Below, piece by piece: positions 33,206-45,308 of a stretch of 64,000 bases of DNA. The DNA is from Margaritifera margaritifera. Its lineage: Eukaryota; Mollusca; Bivalvia; Unionida; Margaritiferidae. The notes under the pieces are model-generated. The model was not told where the DNA came from. It searched no databases and saw nothing but the letters and a program-made list of their open reading frames with translations. The translations under genes and the position numbers were made by a program. The DNA is taken from the NCBI GenBank assembly GCA_029931535.1, contig JAQPZY010001148.1, positions 1 to 64,000 of the forward strand, read 5' to 3'. The stretch's first letter is position 1; each line of letters begins with the position of its first letter.

Positions 33206-34860
33206 CGGAAAAACATTGTATGATTTAGGGTGATTTATTTTATCATTGAGAAAATCTTGAACAGTATCGTCTAATCTTTTTATTCACGCGAAGCTTCATT
33301 TCATAATAGGCAGAGACTCTTGTAAAAACAACTATTGCAATAAGTGTGATGAAAAGCAGAAATTTATTCAAAGCAAAGCAGCCTGTACACATTTATTTAT
33401 CAAGCATTTTCTTTAGCATATTCATATGCCTTACTTTCTCATGCCTTGTATGAATGTTAGAATACTTCTACCCAATGGAGATAGAGGCAAACCCAATTTA
33501 AACAACTAACGTCCGTTGCAGGTTTTAATAAGTTTGATGTCATGTAGATATGTTGTCATTTTCTAGTTTATTTTTAAAACTGTTAAAAGTTCTCCACCGG
33601 GAGATGTACTAATTATTCATGTCGTAGTATAAATTACGGCATCTGATAATGATTTTAAAATTACAGCAGCTTTAGCTGGTACAAAGATATCATGCGCCTT
33701 TTTGATTTGTTTCTCATAATTTTTTTCAAACCCTTTGAAGTAGAGTTTTTATCATTTATCTATGTGTTTGTTCCATTTGCAAAAGCTAGGTTAAATTCCT
33801 GTTTGTACTGTTTCGTATCTGTAGGTTGTAACTATTTTGAAACACGTAACAATCCCAATTAATTTTCAAGTTTTAACTTATCCGTTTCTTCGGCATTTTA
33901 AATGACGGAATAATTTTTAAATGAAAGATTTTTGAAAATCATGTTTACGACAATGATGATGATGATGCAAGACCAATCCAAACTAAAACTCAAGTTGATG
34001 ATAGTGTAAACCTATCCAGTGGATTTCATGATGCAACACAGTACGATGAAAGTAAATTTTACATTAGAGAAAAATTATTCAGATATTCTTGTTCAAATGT
34101 AGAATTGGAGGTATCAATAGAGATATTAAGGGTGAAGTATATATCAGAATCAGAGGGAGATATATTAATGTTGTTGATTGTGATTTAGGGATCGTCCTAA
34201 ATATTGGTACAAAACTCGTATCAACTAGTTCTGCCGAGAAACAAATCGGAACATACTATTTTATGAAATAATTACATAGCGAGGATTTAGCACAGAGACA
34301 AACTGTACCTACTTGTACCATAACCAGTGATTAGCGTGATAGTTTCGATACAAGACTTAGAGAAGAAACGCAACCTAAATATCCATTATTGTACTAAAGG
34401 TAACACATGCATTTATCTCTAGAGATTTTAACTGATTCCAACAAATCGATTAATGTATTAAAAATGAAAATACTGATTAGAGTGCATTACTTGGGAAATT
34501 AGATAAAACATTTTGATAAATTTTCTTCTAGTGAAAAGCGAAAGCTTTAAGAGAAATAGAGATCTAAGATTTAGGTAGTAAACATATACAAGTTAGAAAT
34601 GAATTAAGACATATTAAAATTGAACTAAATAAAATCTTTAATAACATTTAAAAAGTACAAAGATCAAGAACAAATTGTACAAACGTTCTTTACGCCATAA
34701 CAAGAAATAGAGATGGGAGAATACAAAAAGCTTTTTTAATTGCAGCCACAAAAAAGAAGTATTTAAAATATAACTCGTCATCATAACGAACAGATGAAAA
34801 GACTCGAGGAAGAAGTATGAAATAAACAAACTATTGTAAAAAAGCTATATTACATAATGA
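33206..34860. other. Unassigned, coding-like traces
   Basis: Plus-strand traces include DDSVNLSSGFHDATQYDESK (33995-34055) and a helical run KHIQVRNELRHIKIELNKI near 34575-34635. They look like decayed coding sequence, perhaps of a Polinton-like copy, but have no match in A or C that I can see. Confidence 0.3.
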
Positions 34861-35460
34861 ACTCGCCTTGGTGGACGAACCGAATTCTGCTCTATGAAAT
34901 AAGACCATATAATTTACGCTAACAATTATATCACTCTATCCTTCCCTGTAGCAACTGCAATTTGACAAGCCACTGGAATGCGGCACAAAAATAAAGGATT
35001 TGACTCATCTGTAGGTCTGCAACACTTGTCAGGTGTCAACGCCCACAACCTGGACACTAACGATGCTTGATAAAAGGCTGACTAAAACCTTATAATGATT
35101 CACACACAAAAAGCAACTGCTGTAACAAAGACCATCTCCTTGCAAATGACAAACTTTTGCAAATGAATATTTTGGCATGGACTTATTCGCCACAAAGTTC
35201 CACACACAGCACCTTAAAATGGTATTGAACGATCAAATATACGGATAATTATATCCCTTTAATCATTTTCCTTCCATACAAATGGAGAGTAACGTAAGAA
35301 TGACAGAATATGACGATTGATACTAACTGACTGACTTTTCAGTCAGTTTGATATATATTTTCTCAACACCGTACCCTCACAATCAAAGAAATAATCCACA
35401 ACATATCTCAGACTTAAAATATAAGTGGAAATATAAATAAATAAACCTTCACTCCCCCTT
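34861..35460. repeat. Dispersed repeat, copy 1
   Basis: Blocks at 34862-34913 (GGACGAACCGAATTCTGCTC) and 35297-35450 (CTCAACACCGTACCCTCA, CTTAAAATATAAG) match 38439-38490 and 39450-39600 in the same order and orientation. The element type is unknown. Confidence 0.5.
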
Positions 35461-37404
35461 TCCATTCGGTCATTGCGTTTTTCACGCATCCGAAAGTTTG
35501 TCCTCGATCGATTTCTGCAGTCATACCACTCTCCACCGAACTAAAGATTGGGAGTAAATGTCTGATGATTTCTACATTCGCCACTCTAGGTTGAACTAAA
35601 GCTAAAGCATGTCACTCATCACATAGAACGATAATGAGAGATAACAAAACGATTGAAAACTTCATATGAATGTTCTAACAACAAGTCATGCTGTGGATTT
35701 GAACTTATAGATAACAATACTTTCAACTTCACGGATAGGCTTATGGTTGAGCAACACCCATGCCCTTATGGTTGCTCGAAAGTTGTCCTAAATAAACAGT
35801 AGCAAACTGAAAGCCCTTTCCCTCGATATCACTTATACTTCTAATATTCTCCGTACAGCGGATAAGTTACCTACCATTTGTCAAATATTCAGGCACCTCC
35901 TGGTACCATGACGAAAAAATTCTAGCTAGGGGATATAGATTCTTTATCGACTGCCTAACATTTTTCCAAATAAACCATTGCATAATGTTAGCCTCCTGCT
36001 ATTGTAAACCTCAGACATCGCATCTCTCTACGAAAAATACAAGTCTTCCCCGGTGATTCGATACTAAACAGCGCCTAAGACACTTCGTCGGCTCAGACAA
36101 TGTCAGCATATGAGTCATACCTACATATACAATCTCTCGCAATCACGATATAAAAGCAGCTGCTTCAGTAAGGCCCACTGTTTACCAGCCTCTAAACGAT
36201 TAACAGTAATGATATTACAAGTCACTGTTCAAGTTAATCTAAAAGAGAACGGCGAGACAGGACGTTTATGCTATAGAGCCTACCAATGGTTCTTGTTCGC
36301 CACCATGTACAGCACTGCTTCTTCCAGAGGACAAAATAAAAGCATTCTTGTCCACTTGAAACTTCTTCCATAGCTGCAAACAATTGACTACTTTCAAAGG
36401 TATACGAAAACAATAATTATATTTCAGCCAGATATAGTTTAGTCCCCCTTTTCCTGTTAAACTATTGATCGATCATTCAAAACGTTTTCAAATCAGCAAC
36501 ATAAGCAGCATGAAACGCTTGTGAACCGTCGCAAACGTCTGCTTTGATGATTTCTTCACTTAGAACTGGTGGCTCTGTTCTTCTGTTTCTTGCTTCATGA
36601 GCTGATGTCACCTCCAGAAATATGGTTTGTTTCTTAGTACAGCGTAGTTCTTAGGCAGACGCGCTTAACGCTTGCTAGGTAATCTATCTTCTCGGCGAGG
36701 AGTACGTCTTCATTCTCCGTAAACCTATCATCAAATGAACACACCATCCAACCAGCAACTTGGGTTGTGTGATATTCACGGCCACCAGATATACCTGCAT
36801 CACACAAGTTTATTAAGCAATATGATTACGTCATTGGGTTACGCAACATAATACTGGCTAAGACTGAGTAATTACAAAGGTTTGGCGTGAAGTGTATCCT
36901 CGTCACGAATATCATGTGTGTTTGGCGCATACGTCATAACGATATATGTGCGTCGCTTTCATATCAATCTTTTCTTTTTTTATTTCAACGAATCAACGGT
37001 GGCAATAATCTGTATTCAGTCTTTAGTATGGGCGCATTAAGCATCATGTTATTCGTATGACCTCCAGTTGCATCCTGATTATTTTACTACTTTGTAGCAT
37101 CTTACCGACTCCAGAACGAACACCTCTGCAAAAGTGATCAATCCCTGGAAGCCACATCCCAGCAATCCCAGGAATACCACAAAACATATACACATACAAC
37201 CTAGCTGGGAGGTTGTTTTCTTGTTAAAAGCCAAGGGTCTTATCAGAATATGATGACAACCAGTAAGGTGAACCGAGGACCACGCGAATAAATGGTGTGA
37301 ATCGAACGTAAGCTGGCTTCTTGTCGCTGCTATTAATGACACAGGAAGTACTTATCCGTTGCTTATTTCTACAATCAATAGCCCCAGCGAAGTTGATTTA
37401 CTTT
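35461..37404. other. Intronic sequence, nothing recognised
   Basis: About 1.9 kb without recognisable coding sequence. Frames at 36110-36373 (+) and 37079-37342 (-) have no family or splice support. Confidence 0.4.
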
Positions 37405-37640
37405 ATATCCATAATGGCACCAAAGATGGACATTGTAGTTAGATCAAACATTTATCTAGATTAATGTGTAGTCAATACAACAAACACAACGGCAAAAAGT
37501 GTTATTGTAGAAAATGCTTACATGTATTTTCTCGCGAACATCTACTTGTACAACATGGCAAAGATTGTGTTGATGTTGTAAAAGCCATTATGCCTGGCAA
37601 TGATTATTCTGTATCATTTCACAACTATGACCAGTGCTAG
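37405..37640 (+). pseudogene. Polymerase B N-terminal fragment (Cys/His finger)
   Basis: A continuous plus frame with one stop reads IKHLSRLMCSQYNKHNGKKC, then YCRKCLHVFSREHLLVQHGK and DCVDVVKAIMPG. The C-x2-C...H-x4/5-C finger after a GK-rich block, ending in an MPG-type turn, is the segment that precedes the exonuclease domain in Polinton/Maverick-type polymerases. Copies B and C lack this end, so it may belong to one of them or be a fourth copy. It stops abruptly after FHNYDQC. Confidence 0.65.
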
Positions 37641-38429
37641 CCTTGAAGAATTTATTTAGTTCTTCAGCAGATAAGGAGCATTCGGAATCGTTATCATCTT
37701 TGCACCCAGTGCTAGTGTGAACGGACTCGGAGGTCTCATAACCTTAAACTCTTCAGTTGTGTTAATATCGGTAGTTTGGTCCTTACATGATCTGTCATTT
37801 AAGATCCGAATGCTCCAAACTGGTTCATCAAAGCTCGATTCTCAAGACAGAGTGGTTAACCATGTGAGACACCAGATCTTTCCGCAGCTATCTATACATG
37901 CACTTCAATTTATATATAAATCAGTACAAAACGATGTTTCCAAGTTTATGGCGTAGGCAAATTTGCATATTTAATTTTGCTACAAATAGAAGTAACTCAT
38001 GTGCACCTATTTACAACAAGCCATTGTGCAAATAAAAGGCTAACTATAACATGGTAGTATTCTAAATGGAGAGTTCTGAGTGCAACTTTCTAGTATATTT
38101 TGAGGTCGATCGAGCACTTCATTAGCAAAATCGCAGACCATTAGCCAAATACGACCATTAATCCAGATATCTCACCCATCTTAGCGGGTAAAGTATTCAG
38201 GATATATATGTTGCGGCGCTAAATTCAAATGCAAATGTATTAGAAAGTTGTGCGTAAACTCTGCTTTTACATTACTATTTCCTACAAGGGAAATCCATAT
38301 TACATATCTCCCTAACTCTCTACACAATGATGATTTGCAGAAGGCGCATTCGGGCTTACTAAATAAACGACGGTCTTCCACTGTGCAAAAGTAGGGAGAC
38401 GCAGAAACACTCTGCTACACTCCAGGGTC
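37641..38429. other. Intronic sequence, nothing recognised
   Basis: No gene identified; the plus frame at 37717-37956 is unsupported. Confidence 0.4.
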
Positions 38430-39605
38430 GCCCTATTGCTCGCCGTGGAGGACGACCCGAACTCTGCACTAGAAAGTATTATACAATCTGTTGACGGCTG
38501 CAATTCCAATAGGATAAACCACCGGACTTCGACTCGAAAAAAAACTGGTTATATGCAAGCTTACTGATGTATAAGTTCAATGTCCACAACCTCAATTCTG
38601 AAAATCTTGTTGTGTATCAGCGACGCACTACAGTTTGGTTTCGTCGCATTTGTATAACTGTTATGTACATGGAATCTATAATGTGCCTAAACGTTGGGTA
38701 TATGACTGTACTTTAAAATTGTGTCAAAAGTAAGTCGCACTTTAAATTTGGTTCAGATGTCAACAAGGTATTTACTGACCTTTCAGTTCAAGATCAGAGC
38801 TGTTTACCATTTCTTAAGGAAAGACACATTTAGTATTGTATTCTGGATCGTAAGATAACACGTTTCCTGTTATGAAACAGGCCATTTGTAAAGAGTATAT
38901 AAGACCTTGATATACGCATTATCATCATTCCAGTTTTAAATCCTGTTTTAAAAACATCTGTTTTTTATGATCAGTTTTTGGAATCATCAGATGTTTGGAA
39001 TCATAGTGGTGCTGTAATCTTGCAGTTCTGTAATACCATAATGCTATATTGCTGTATATATTTTTCGAAAGAAATTATTTATTTGAACATGCATTAGAGT
39101 TACCTAAAGTGGTCATTAACTTTTTGATATTTTGTGGCCATTCTCCAAGATGATCTGGATTACATTATTGTGGTACATCAGGACATTCCAGACTACTCAT
39201 TCATTCGGAACATTTATTCATTGGGAAGATTAATTCATTCGGAACATTTTATAATTTCAATATTTAGGACTTGTGATTAGGACACTTATTGGATTATTTG
39301 TATTTTAGTTCACAAATTGTAAGTCTCTTTTGATTTTCATTTTAATTATCTAGAAATAAATTGTTTATTGATTTTACATACATTGCTGGTTTCACTTTCT
39401 TTCTGTTACATTTGTCTTGGACCATAGAGTCGTAACAATAACCAACAATGACTAAGTATGACGACTGATGCTTACTGATTGGCTGATTGTTCGGTTTAGA
39501 AATAATGTCTCAACAGCGAACTTTCATAATGAAGTAAATAATCACAACTATCTTTCAAATTTAAAAATGAAGAAATATAAATAGCTCTGACACCTTGTCC
39601 ATCAT
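38430..39605. repeat. Dispersed repeat, copy 2, split by a solo LTR
   Basis: Matches the repeat at 34861-35460. An LTR has inserted at 38659-39437. Confidence 0.5.
38659..39437 (+). mobile_element. Solo LTR (779 bp) with 5-bp target duplication
   Basis: The insert begins TGTTATGTAC and ends GTCGTAACA (inverted TGTTA/TAACA ends). It is flanked by ATAAC at 38654-38658 and 39438-39442. A TATA box in GAGTATATAAGACC (about 38897) and an AATAAA at about 39355 fit an LTR read on the plus strand. There is no internal region or coding sequence. It differs from the LTR at 5198-6526. Confidence 0.85.
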
Positions 39606-39718
39606 AATACATTGGTAATATTTACGCGTTACAGAAACTTCAAATTGTGTACCAAGAACGATTCATCCTCAGAAGTGTTACTTTTAAATATTAGAAACGT
39701 TTTTATATATTTTGCACT

Positions 39719-39776
39719 GGAGATTTCAAATGTCGACCCTGATGTCCTAAATTGAGGGTTTCCATTTGAAATCTCC
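39719..39776. ncRNA. Perfect hairpin, structured element of unknown role
   Basis: GGAGATTTCAAATG and CATTTGAAATCTCC form a perfect 14-bp stem. A 3x3 internal loop and a further 5-bp stem (ACCCT/AGGGT) close a 14-nt loop. The size and shape are like a short pre-miRNA, or a foldback remnant. There is no expression evidence. Confidence 0.35.
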
Positions 39777-40398
39777 TGGTTAAATCCGGGCCATCTTAAT
39801 TCAAGAAGCACAACATGAGCCCTTTAGTTGTTTTAATAAAGTTAGTCTATATCTCTTGGTTTACACAACAATACTTAGTTATGTTCGACCAAGATCCTAG
39901 TAGGGTTTCGACATAAAAACGTGAGTCCTGGCTTACTTAAGCTGGAAATGTAGCAATTTTGCCAAATATAATTTACGTCTGCACAATGTTTCACTAATCC
40001 TTTGTCTTAGATATTTTACCGGACTATAGTGCCTGTAGCGTTTTACGTGCCATACGTAGGGCTACAAAAAACATGGGACATTGTTGCTGCCGTGGATCTT
40101 GGAGCGCTACTGTTACATGCGGCCATCATATATTGGTTGTTCTTCGTCTTGTCTTTGTTGTAGTGATTGTGTCAAACTCGAGACTTCTGGATTTCGAATG
40201 TACCGCCTTAGGTCAACTCCATTGCCACTTTGATCACGACGATTAGACAGCATCATGATAAAATGTGTGTACTCAGTAGAATCACAAGACCACTGAATCT
40301 TACACTGTACATGAAAGAAATACTGATCTTTAATTGTGACCGCATGTGCTGAATACAGTCAGTACATTTTATATTTGATAATGCATTAATATACTTAC

Positions 40399-40488
40399 GA
40401 TGAGTATGCCACACTGTCCATTTGATCTTTTGATACATTTGGCGGTCACGAATGCCCCATTCCCCCTGTCTTGGTAGTAAGCCACATC
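40399..40488 (-). CDS. M12B metalloprotease exon 3 (propeptide)
   Basis: The acceptor is TTATTTCAATAG and the donor GTAAGT. The 90 bp are exactly 30 codons, phase 0 to 0, about residues 101-130. DVAYYQDRGNGAFVTAKC followed by IKRSNGQCG matches the propeptide segment in which an AYYQ strand precedes two cysteines. It lies about 11 kb from exon 2 and 17 kb from exon 4, yet joins both in frame. Confidence 0.87.
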
Positions 40489-40512
40489 CTATTGAAATAA
40501 TTAGGCGTATAT

Positions 40513-40770
40513 TTAGATTGGAAGGCAGGTAGGGAGGTTGGTAGGTATTTCAGCATGTAGATATTTGTGTAAGTTGGTTTGTAGACAAGTTTGTAAATAT
40601 ATTGAAATTAGTCTGTTACCTAAGTAGCTATTTGGGTGAGTGATTGAGTATATAGGTAACTTTGTAGGTAGTATAGTTTGAGGTTGACTAGTTATGTGGA
40701 TGATTAGGTAGTTGGTATTTGGAAGAGAAGGTAGGTACGCAGATAAATAGGCAGAGCTGATCCTAAGCTG
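40513..40770. repeat. Degenerate GGTA/TAGG-rich low-complexity region
   Basis: GTAGGTA-type sequence; the 105-codon minus frame over it is an artefact. Confidence 0.75.
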
Positions 40771-40949
40771 ACGCTTTAGGTGAGTAGGTGAGCAGTTCTT
40801 AAATGTTTCGGTTATGGTCATGAGTTGCAAAAACTAGAACGTGTAAAGTTTTCAAAAGTACGTACGACGTTTACTAAATGTATCATCGGAAGTGGATTCA
40901 AAAATATAGGTTTTCATGGTGAACGACCAGTATTTTCGAGACCACATGG

Positions 40950-42060
40950 TATTACGCTAAAACAAATGATTTGTCAAAGACACACTCTCCACTGGAGACG
41001 ATGACGGAAGCACAATGCATATATAGCAGTATTAAGGAACATGAAAACTTTAAGAATTTGAAAGATGCCAATTTTCAAGAATATAACAAATGTAGAGAAA
41101 CAAAGTCGGTAGACAATGAAGCCATTAATGCATGCAGGTCGTGTGAATTTTTATGTTCAGAAACCCAGAAAGAATAAGAAAAGAACTCATAAAATCATCA
41201 CAGGTAAACAACAAAAGGTAAGAAATGTAAAACATGATAAGGCAACTACAGTTTAGGCAATGTCCTAGCATAGTAATAAATGACAGTTTTAATTTATCCA
41301 TAACGCCTTCCATCATAAGGAATTACAACAAAAATTAATCAAATTAGTAGATATAGGAAGAATTTGTACATAATATTGATGAAGTAGAATCTAATACATG
41401 TTTCATAATGTGTTGATTTACAGTTTTTGAATATTTATTGTTAAGAGAACTTCCATGTGATATTAATTGAAATTAAACTGCTGAAATTAATGGTACAATC
41501 ATATTCAGATGAGGTTTGTCTTAAAGAAGCAACAGTCCTTGCAAAATGTTACATATGCAAAATAGAAAAACTGATAAAGGGAATCAAGAAACGAAATAAA
41601 AAAGACAAACTACCAGAGATGTAAAGAACGTGTAAAAGAAAGGAGATTAATCTGGGATTGCAATAAGGGAAATAAACATATTAAACAGAAAATAAATATA
41701 GGTAAAAATTGTCCAACACAATAATTTGTTATTTAGCTAAATTAAAACTTTATCGTTGATAACTGGATTCCAGATTGAAAAAGTCAACAAGTGTAACACT
41801 TTACCCATGTCTGCGATTGTTTAATGCATATCATCGAAAGAAACATAAGTATCATCAATGATGATATAAAGATACCTAATGTTCGTTTCCAGACGTTAAA
41901 ATTATTGCGTGAATGGAAAATACCTTTACCTTATGCCGATGTATTCAAATCAAATACCAATAGCATTGACATGAAACAGTTTAATTTGATATACAACACT
42001 GTTATAATTCTATCACATCATGAACTGATATACCTTAAAGAGATAAATAAGAAAATGTAA
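40950..42060 (+). pseudogene. Structural-block N-terminal gene (copy C)
   Basis: Plus-strand coding-like runs include MTEAQCIYSSIKEHENFKNL (41000-41060), YSDEVCLKEATVLAKCYICK with IEKLIKGIKKRNKKDK (41500-41610), and an open frame at 41824-42060 with IKIPNVRFQTLKLLREWKIP followed by LPYADVF. The last precedes the MNTIYHVHKS block, so it lies upstream of the part shared with copy A. Role unknown; broken between the runs. Confidence 0.5.
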
Positions 42061-42590
42061 AGCGAAACAAGAAGCATTATGAACACAATTTACCACGTCC
42101 ATAAATCATGTTTTCAAGACGTTGTTTAATCTGTCAAGAGGTTAACCATCAACAATGGGCACTTAGTAAGTTTTAGAGCTTATGATTCCTTTTTCATGTA
42201 TTCAGTTCACAGTCGACTACCTGATAGCAAGTGCACTTTTACAAATTCCTAGCACACAATTTATATTGCTAACCTTTCTCAAGAAACAGGAAATTATCGA
42301 GCTAAACAACAAACATCAGCACAATTTACAGTGCAACATTTAGTTTTCCTTTAACTCTTGCCTACAACACACTTTTGAAAATGTTATTGAGGTTTACAAT
42401 TGGTCCAAAGTAAATAACTGATATTTAGAAAGTTTCCAACCTAATCTTACCAGTTTCTTTCAGGCAGTCCACAATTGACTACCTTATGGCAAATGAATTT
42501 TACCTGATAGTAACTCAATAAATTAAGCAGCCTAGACAGTGAGTGAAAATCCATCTGAGACAGCAGCATTAGAACGTCTGGCAAATATAT
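42061..42590 (+). pseudogene. FTIDYL-type repeats (copy C)
   Basis: MNTIYHVHKSCFQDVV at 42079 matches the start of the copy A frame at 10579. QFTVDYLIASALL (about 42198) and QSTIDYLMANEFYLIV (about 42465) are two diverged copies of the short repeat also found in A and B. Frames shift between them. Confidence 0.5.
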
Positions 42591-43290
42591 AACTGGATTA
42601 GAATTTGACTGATCAAGGTATCAGAAAGAACTGCAAAGTTGTATACAGTGTTTCGAGTTGGTTTTGGCAGGTATGGAAACAGTTTCAGCCTAAGTGTTTC
42701 AGAAACTTGTTTTGTGTTCTTCAGGAATAGCTACTGGTATAGTTGTTTCACCAACCGTTACGGAATTTAGCACAGGAGTTGTATGAATTGTTTTGAACGC
42801 GTTGAATGATAAGATATTTTGAAATAAAGCTTACGACAAATGATAAAATATTAACATCTGTCATCACCAAATTGAACAATATCAATGATATGATAAACAC
42901 AATGATAGCAACAAAGCACCTACGGTGCAACTTCTGGGCTATACCAATAGCAAATTGAACGTTGAACAGTATTTTTTTTTTTGGTGTTGTCTGTTGTATA
43001 ATAATCAACGAGTGTAACATATACAAAGGAAGAAAACATCACAGCAGGAATACATCTATACAGAAAGACACAGAAGAAACTATTAACTATAACCTTTCTA
43101 TATACAACTACATATATCTTGCCATTCCAACTGATGCAAGAATGCATATTTCATTGCAGAGAATATATTGTAATGGTGGTTACTGTAACGTCTCTGATGA
43201 ACTTAAAACAATATACGTTATTACGTCAATGACCACAATGATACAAGGATTATTCATGATGGTTATTGCAACCTTGAAATGCACATAAAA
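42591..43290 (+). pseudogene. Membrane/helical module (copy C)
   Basis: A SWFWQ-GMETVSA-like start lies near 42655-42690, and a hydrophobic run GIATGIVVSPTVTEFSTGVV near 42727-42786. The helix TSVITKLNNINDMINTMIA lies near 42857-42915. All match the modules of copies A and B. The frame at 42962-43288 continues the plus strand but shows no known motif. Confidence 0.5.
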
Positions 43291-43479
43291 AAGAAAGAAA
43301 GATTGACAGAACAAGGTTTAGTGAAGTAATACTGAAACAACCTGGACGATGTTTATCTATACACGCATATACTCATATTGGTGAAGATAAAAAATGATTT
43401 AAACAATTCGGCAAAAATTAAATACAGATCCAAACTAAAGTAAATGTGTTTTACCAGCCTTCAAATAGTTAATAGAAAC
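43291..43479. other. Junction between the convergent genes of copy C
   Basis: No readable frame. The fibre-like and capsid-like segments of A and B are absent here, so copy C has an internal deletion or a 3'-truncated block. Confidence 0.4.
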
Positions 43480-44700
43480 ACGAACACATTGTCATTGTAT
43501 TTGTTATGGATGTTAGTGCATGGATGTCATGACTCTGCAAAAAGTAATGTTTCGTCCTAGATACATTGTGAATCTGCATCTGTCATCAAACGTTTCGTAT
43601 TTTCATCGAAGTTGGGTCTTGGTTTATTATAGTAGATAGTATACATCCACCACTGCGATAGTTTGGGTTTTACAAATCCACCATATATAGGTCTGTTGAG
43701 TTTGATATTTTTGTTCTTTCTACTGACTAACACCAAACCATCGTGAATAAGTGTTGTCCTAGCAAATGATAAATCTTTGTGCCATTTTAAAACTTCTTTT
43801 CAGCCGTACATATTCTAACACTTGTTATATTTCTGAAACTCTCCAGCTGATTGCCAATTACAGCGTTATTCATTAATTTGAAGAAGTTTTTCTCGAATTC
43901 ATTTGTTGCCGTTTTCGTAAACACGTATTCAGTTCAATGTATGAGTTTAGCTACGGTTGTTCTTCAAACAAGGCAAACTCTGTGTATTTTCATTATTGTC
44001 AAACCCAATTGCATGTATGGCTTTAATTTTCCATAATATACAGCATTTTTTTGTCTTTTGTTTTTCAGTGTAGCCAGCAGCTTCATAACAGCTGGTGTCA
44101 GGCTTTTGTAATCAATTATCAATTTCCTTTGGAATAGAGATAAATCATTTTCATCAGATGCATGTTTTCTTTTCAGGTGCAATTGAGTTATCTTCAAATT
44201 AAGCGTTTAGATTTGTTGGTATCTCCAAACCCACTTCAATTATATAACCAGAAACAGTTTTGTCATGTTTTTTAAACAGATTTTCTGTAAGACATCTCAT
44301 TTGTTTATCATTTACTTATCTGACTTTTTGGATGTAAAAAATGTTAGCAGATTGACCAAAATAGATGTTATTAGAATCTATACATTTTTATAATGAATAT
44401 TATCATTTTCGTCCCCATACACAATCTTTATTTACTTTTGCAGATCTATGTGGCATCATCCTAATACTTTCATATATTCAACTTTTAATCATCAACATTA
44501 TATTATGATCAGTTATTAGTACAATTTCAAAATCAGATATCTTTAAACTTGCGTTGTGTGCTAAACCCACACGATGTGTCAGGTTTGCAATGTTTCGTAT
44601 ACATTTTTCTGCGCTCTTTGAAGATGTCACATATTTTAATGTTTTAAGGTTTAACAGTAACATTACATCTTTTGCATACTGTTAATTATCCCTGAATATG
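43480..44700 (-). pseudogene. Protein-primed DNA polymerase B fragment (copy C)
   Basis: From 5' to 3' on the minus strand are VGLAHNASLKISDFEIVLIT with DHNIMLMI (44.57-44.48 kb), KCIDSNNIYFGQ (44.38 kb), GYIIEVGLEIPTNL (44.24 kb), GKLKPYMQLGLTIMKIHR (44.03-43.97 kb), NEFEKNFFKLMNNAVIGNQL (43.9-43.84 kb) and LMTDADSQC (43.58 kb). The last is the position of the catalytic DTDS motif, here TDADS. It covers more of the palm than copies A or B. Stops and frame changes are frequent, so it is inactive. It converges on the plus-strand block of copy C. Confidence 0.8.
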
Positions 44701-44895
44701 TTCGAATTCTTAAGAGATGAATAATACTTTTCTTCGGATGGTTAAGCTGTTTCATTACGTTTTTCAAAAGCTATCGACGTATTCCTACGGATACATATAT
44801 TTTTTATTGACACAGGGATCCATCTGCTCAACGTGTCCACTTTTTTGATACAGTTTGTATAGTTTAAATTCTTAGCTAACTTTGGAAGAGCTTGA
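44701..44895. other. Intronic sequence, nothing recognised
   Basis: Short stretch between copy C and a TA repeat. Confidence 0.4.

Positions 44896-44898
<3 letters not shown>

Positions 44899-44989
<91 letters not shown>
44899..44989. repeat. (TA)n simple repeat
   Basis: About 45 TA units. Confidence 0.95.
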
Positions 44990-44990
<1 letters not shown>

Positions 44991-45225
44991 GAACGTGTGT
45001 TTAATAATTATCACTTTTCCTTCATGAACAAACGTGTCAATTGCAAAGTCCATGCTAATTGATATGTACCTCGTTATAATAATATTAAGTATAATTTTTG
45101 TATCATGATCGAGACCTCGACCACCATCCCTTTCATAAAGTGTTGCGAATAATATCCTTAGTGGCTGCGAATAAACAAAGGGATGAATTTGGATATTTAT
45201 AATTCAAGGTTCAATCGTGATGTAC

Positions 45226-45226
<1 letters not shown>

Positions 45227-45306
<80 letters not shown>
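45227..45306. repeat. (TA)n simple repeat
   Basis: About 40 TA units. Confidence 0.95.

Positions 45307-45308
<2 letters not shown>

Larger units (their letters stand above)
23167..40398 (-). other. Intron 3 of the metalloprotease gene (17.2 kb)
   Basis: Donor GTAAGT at 40398, acceptor AACTAG at 23167. It contains a LINE 3' end, Polinton-like copy B, the detached polymerase fragment at 37.4 kb and a solo LTR. Confidence 0.8.

Noticed and set aside
40513..40830. 105-codon minus frame
   Set aside because: Lies over a GTAGGTA low-complexity stretch and has no splice or domain support.
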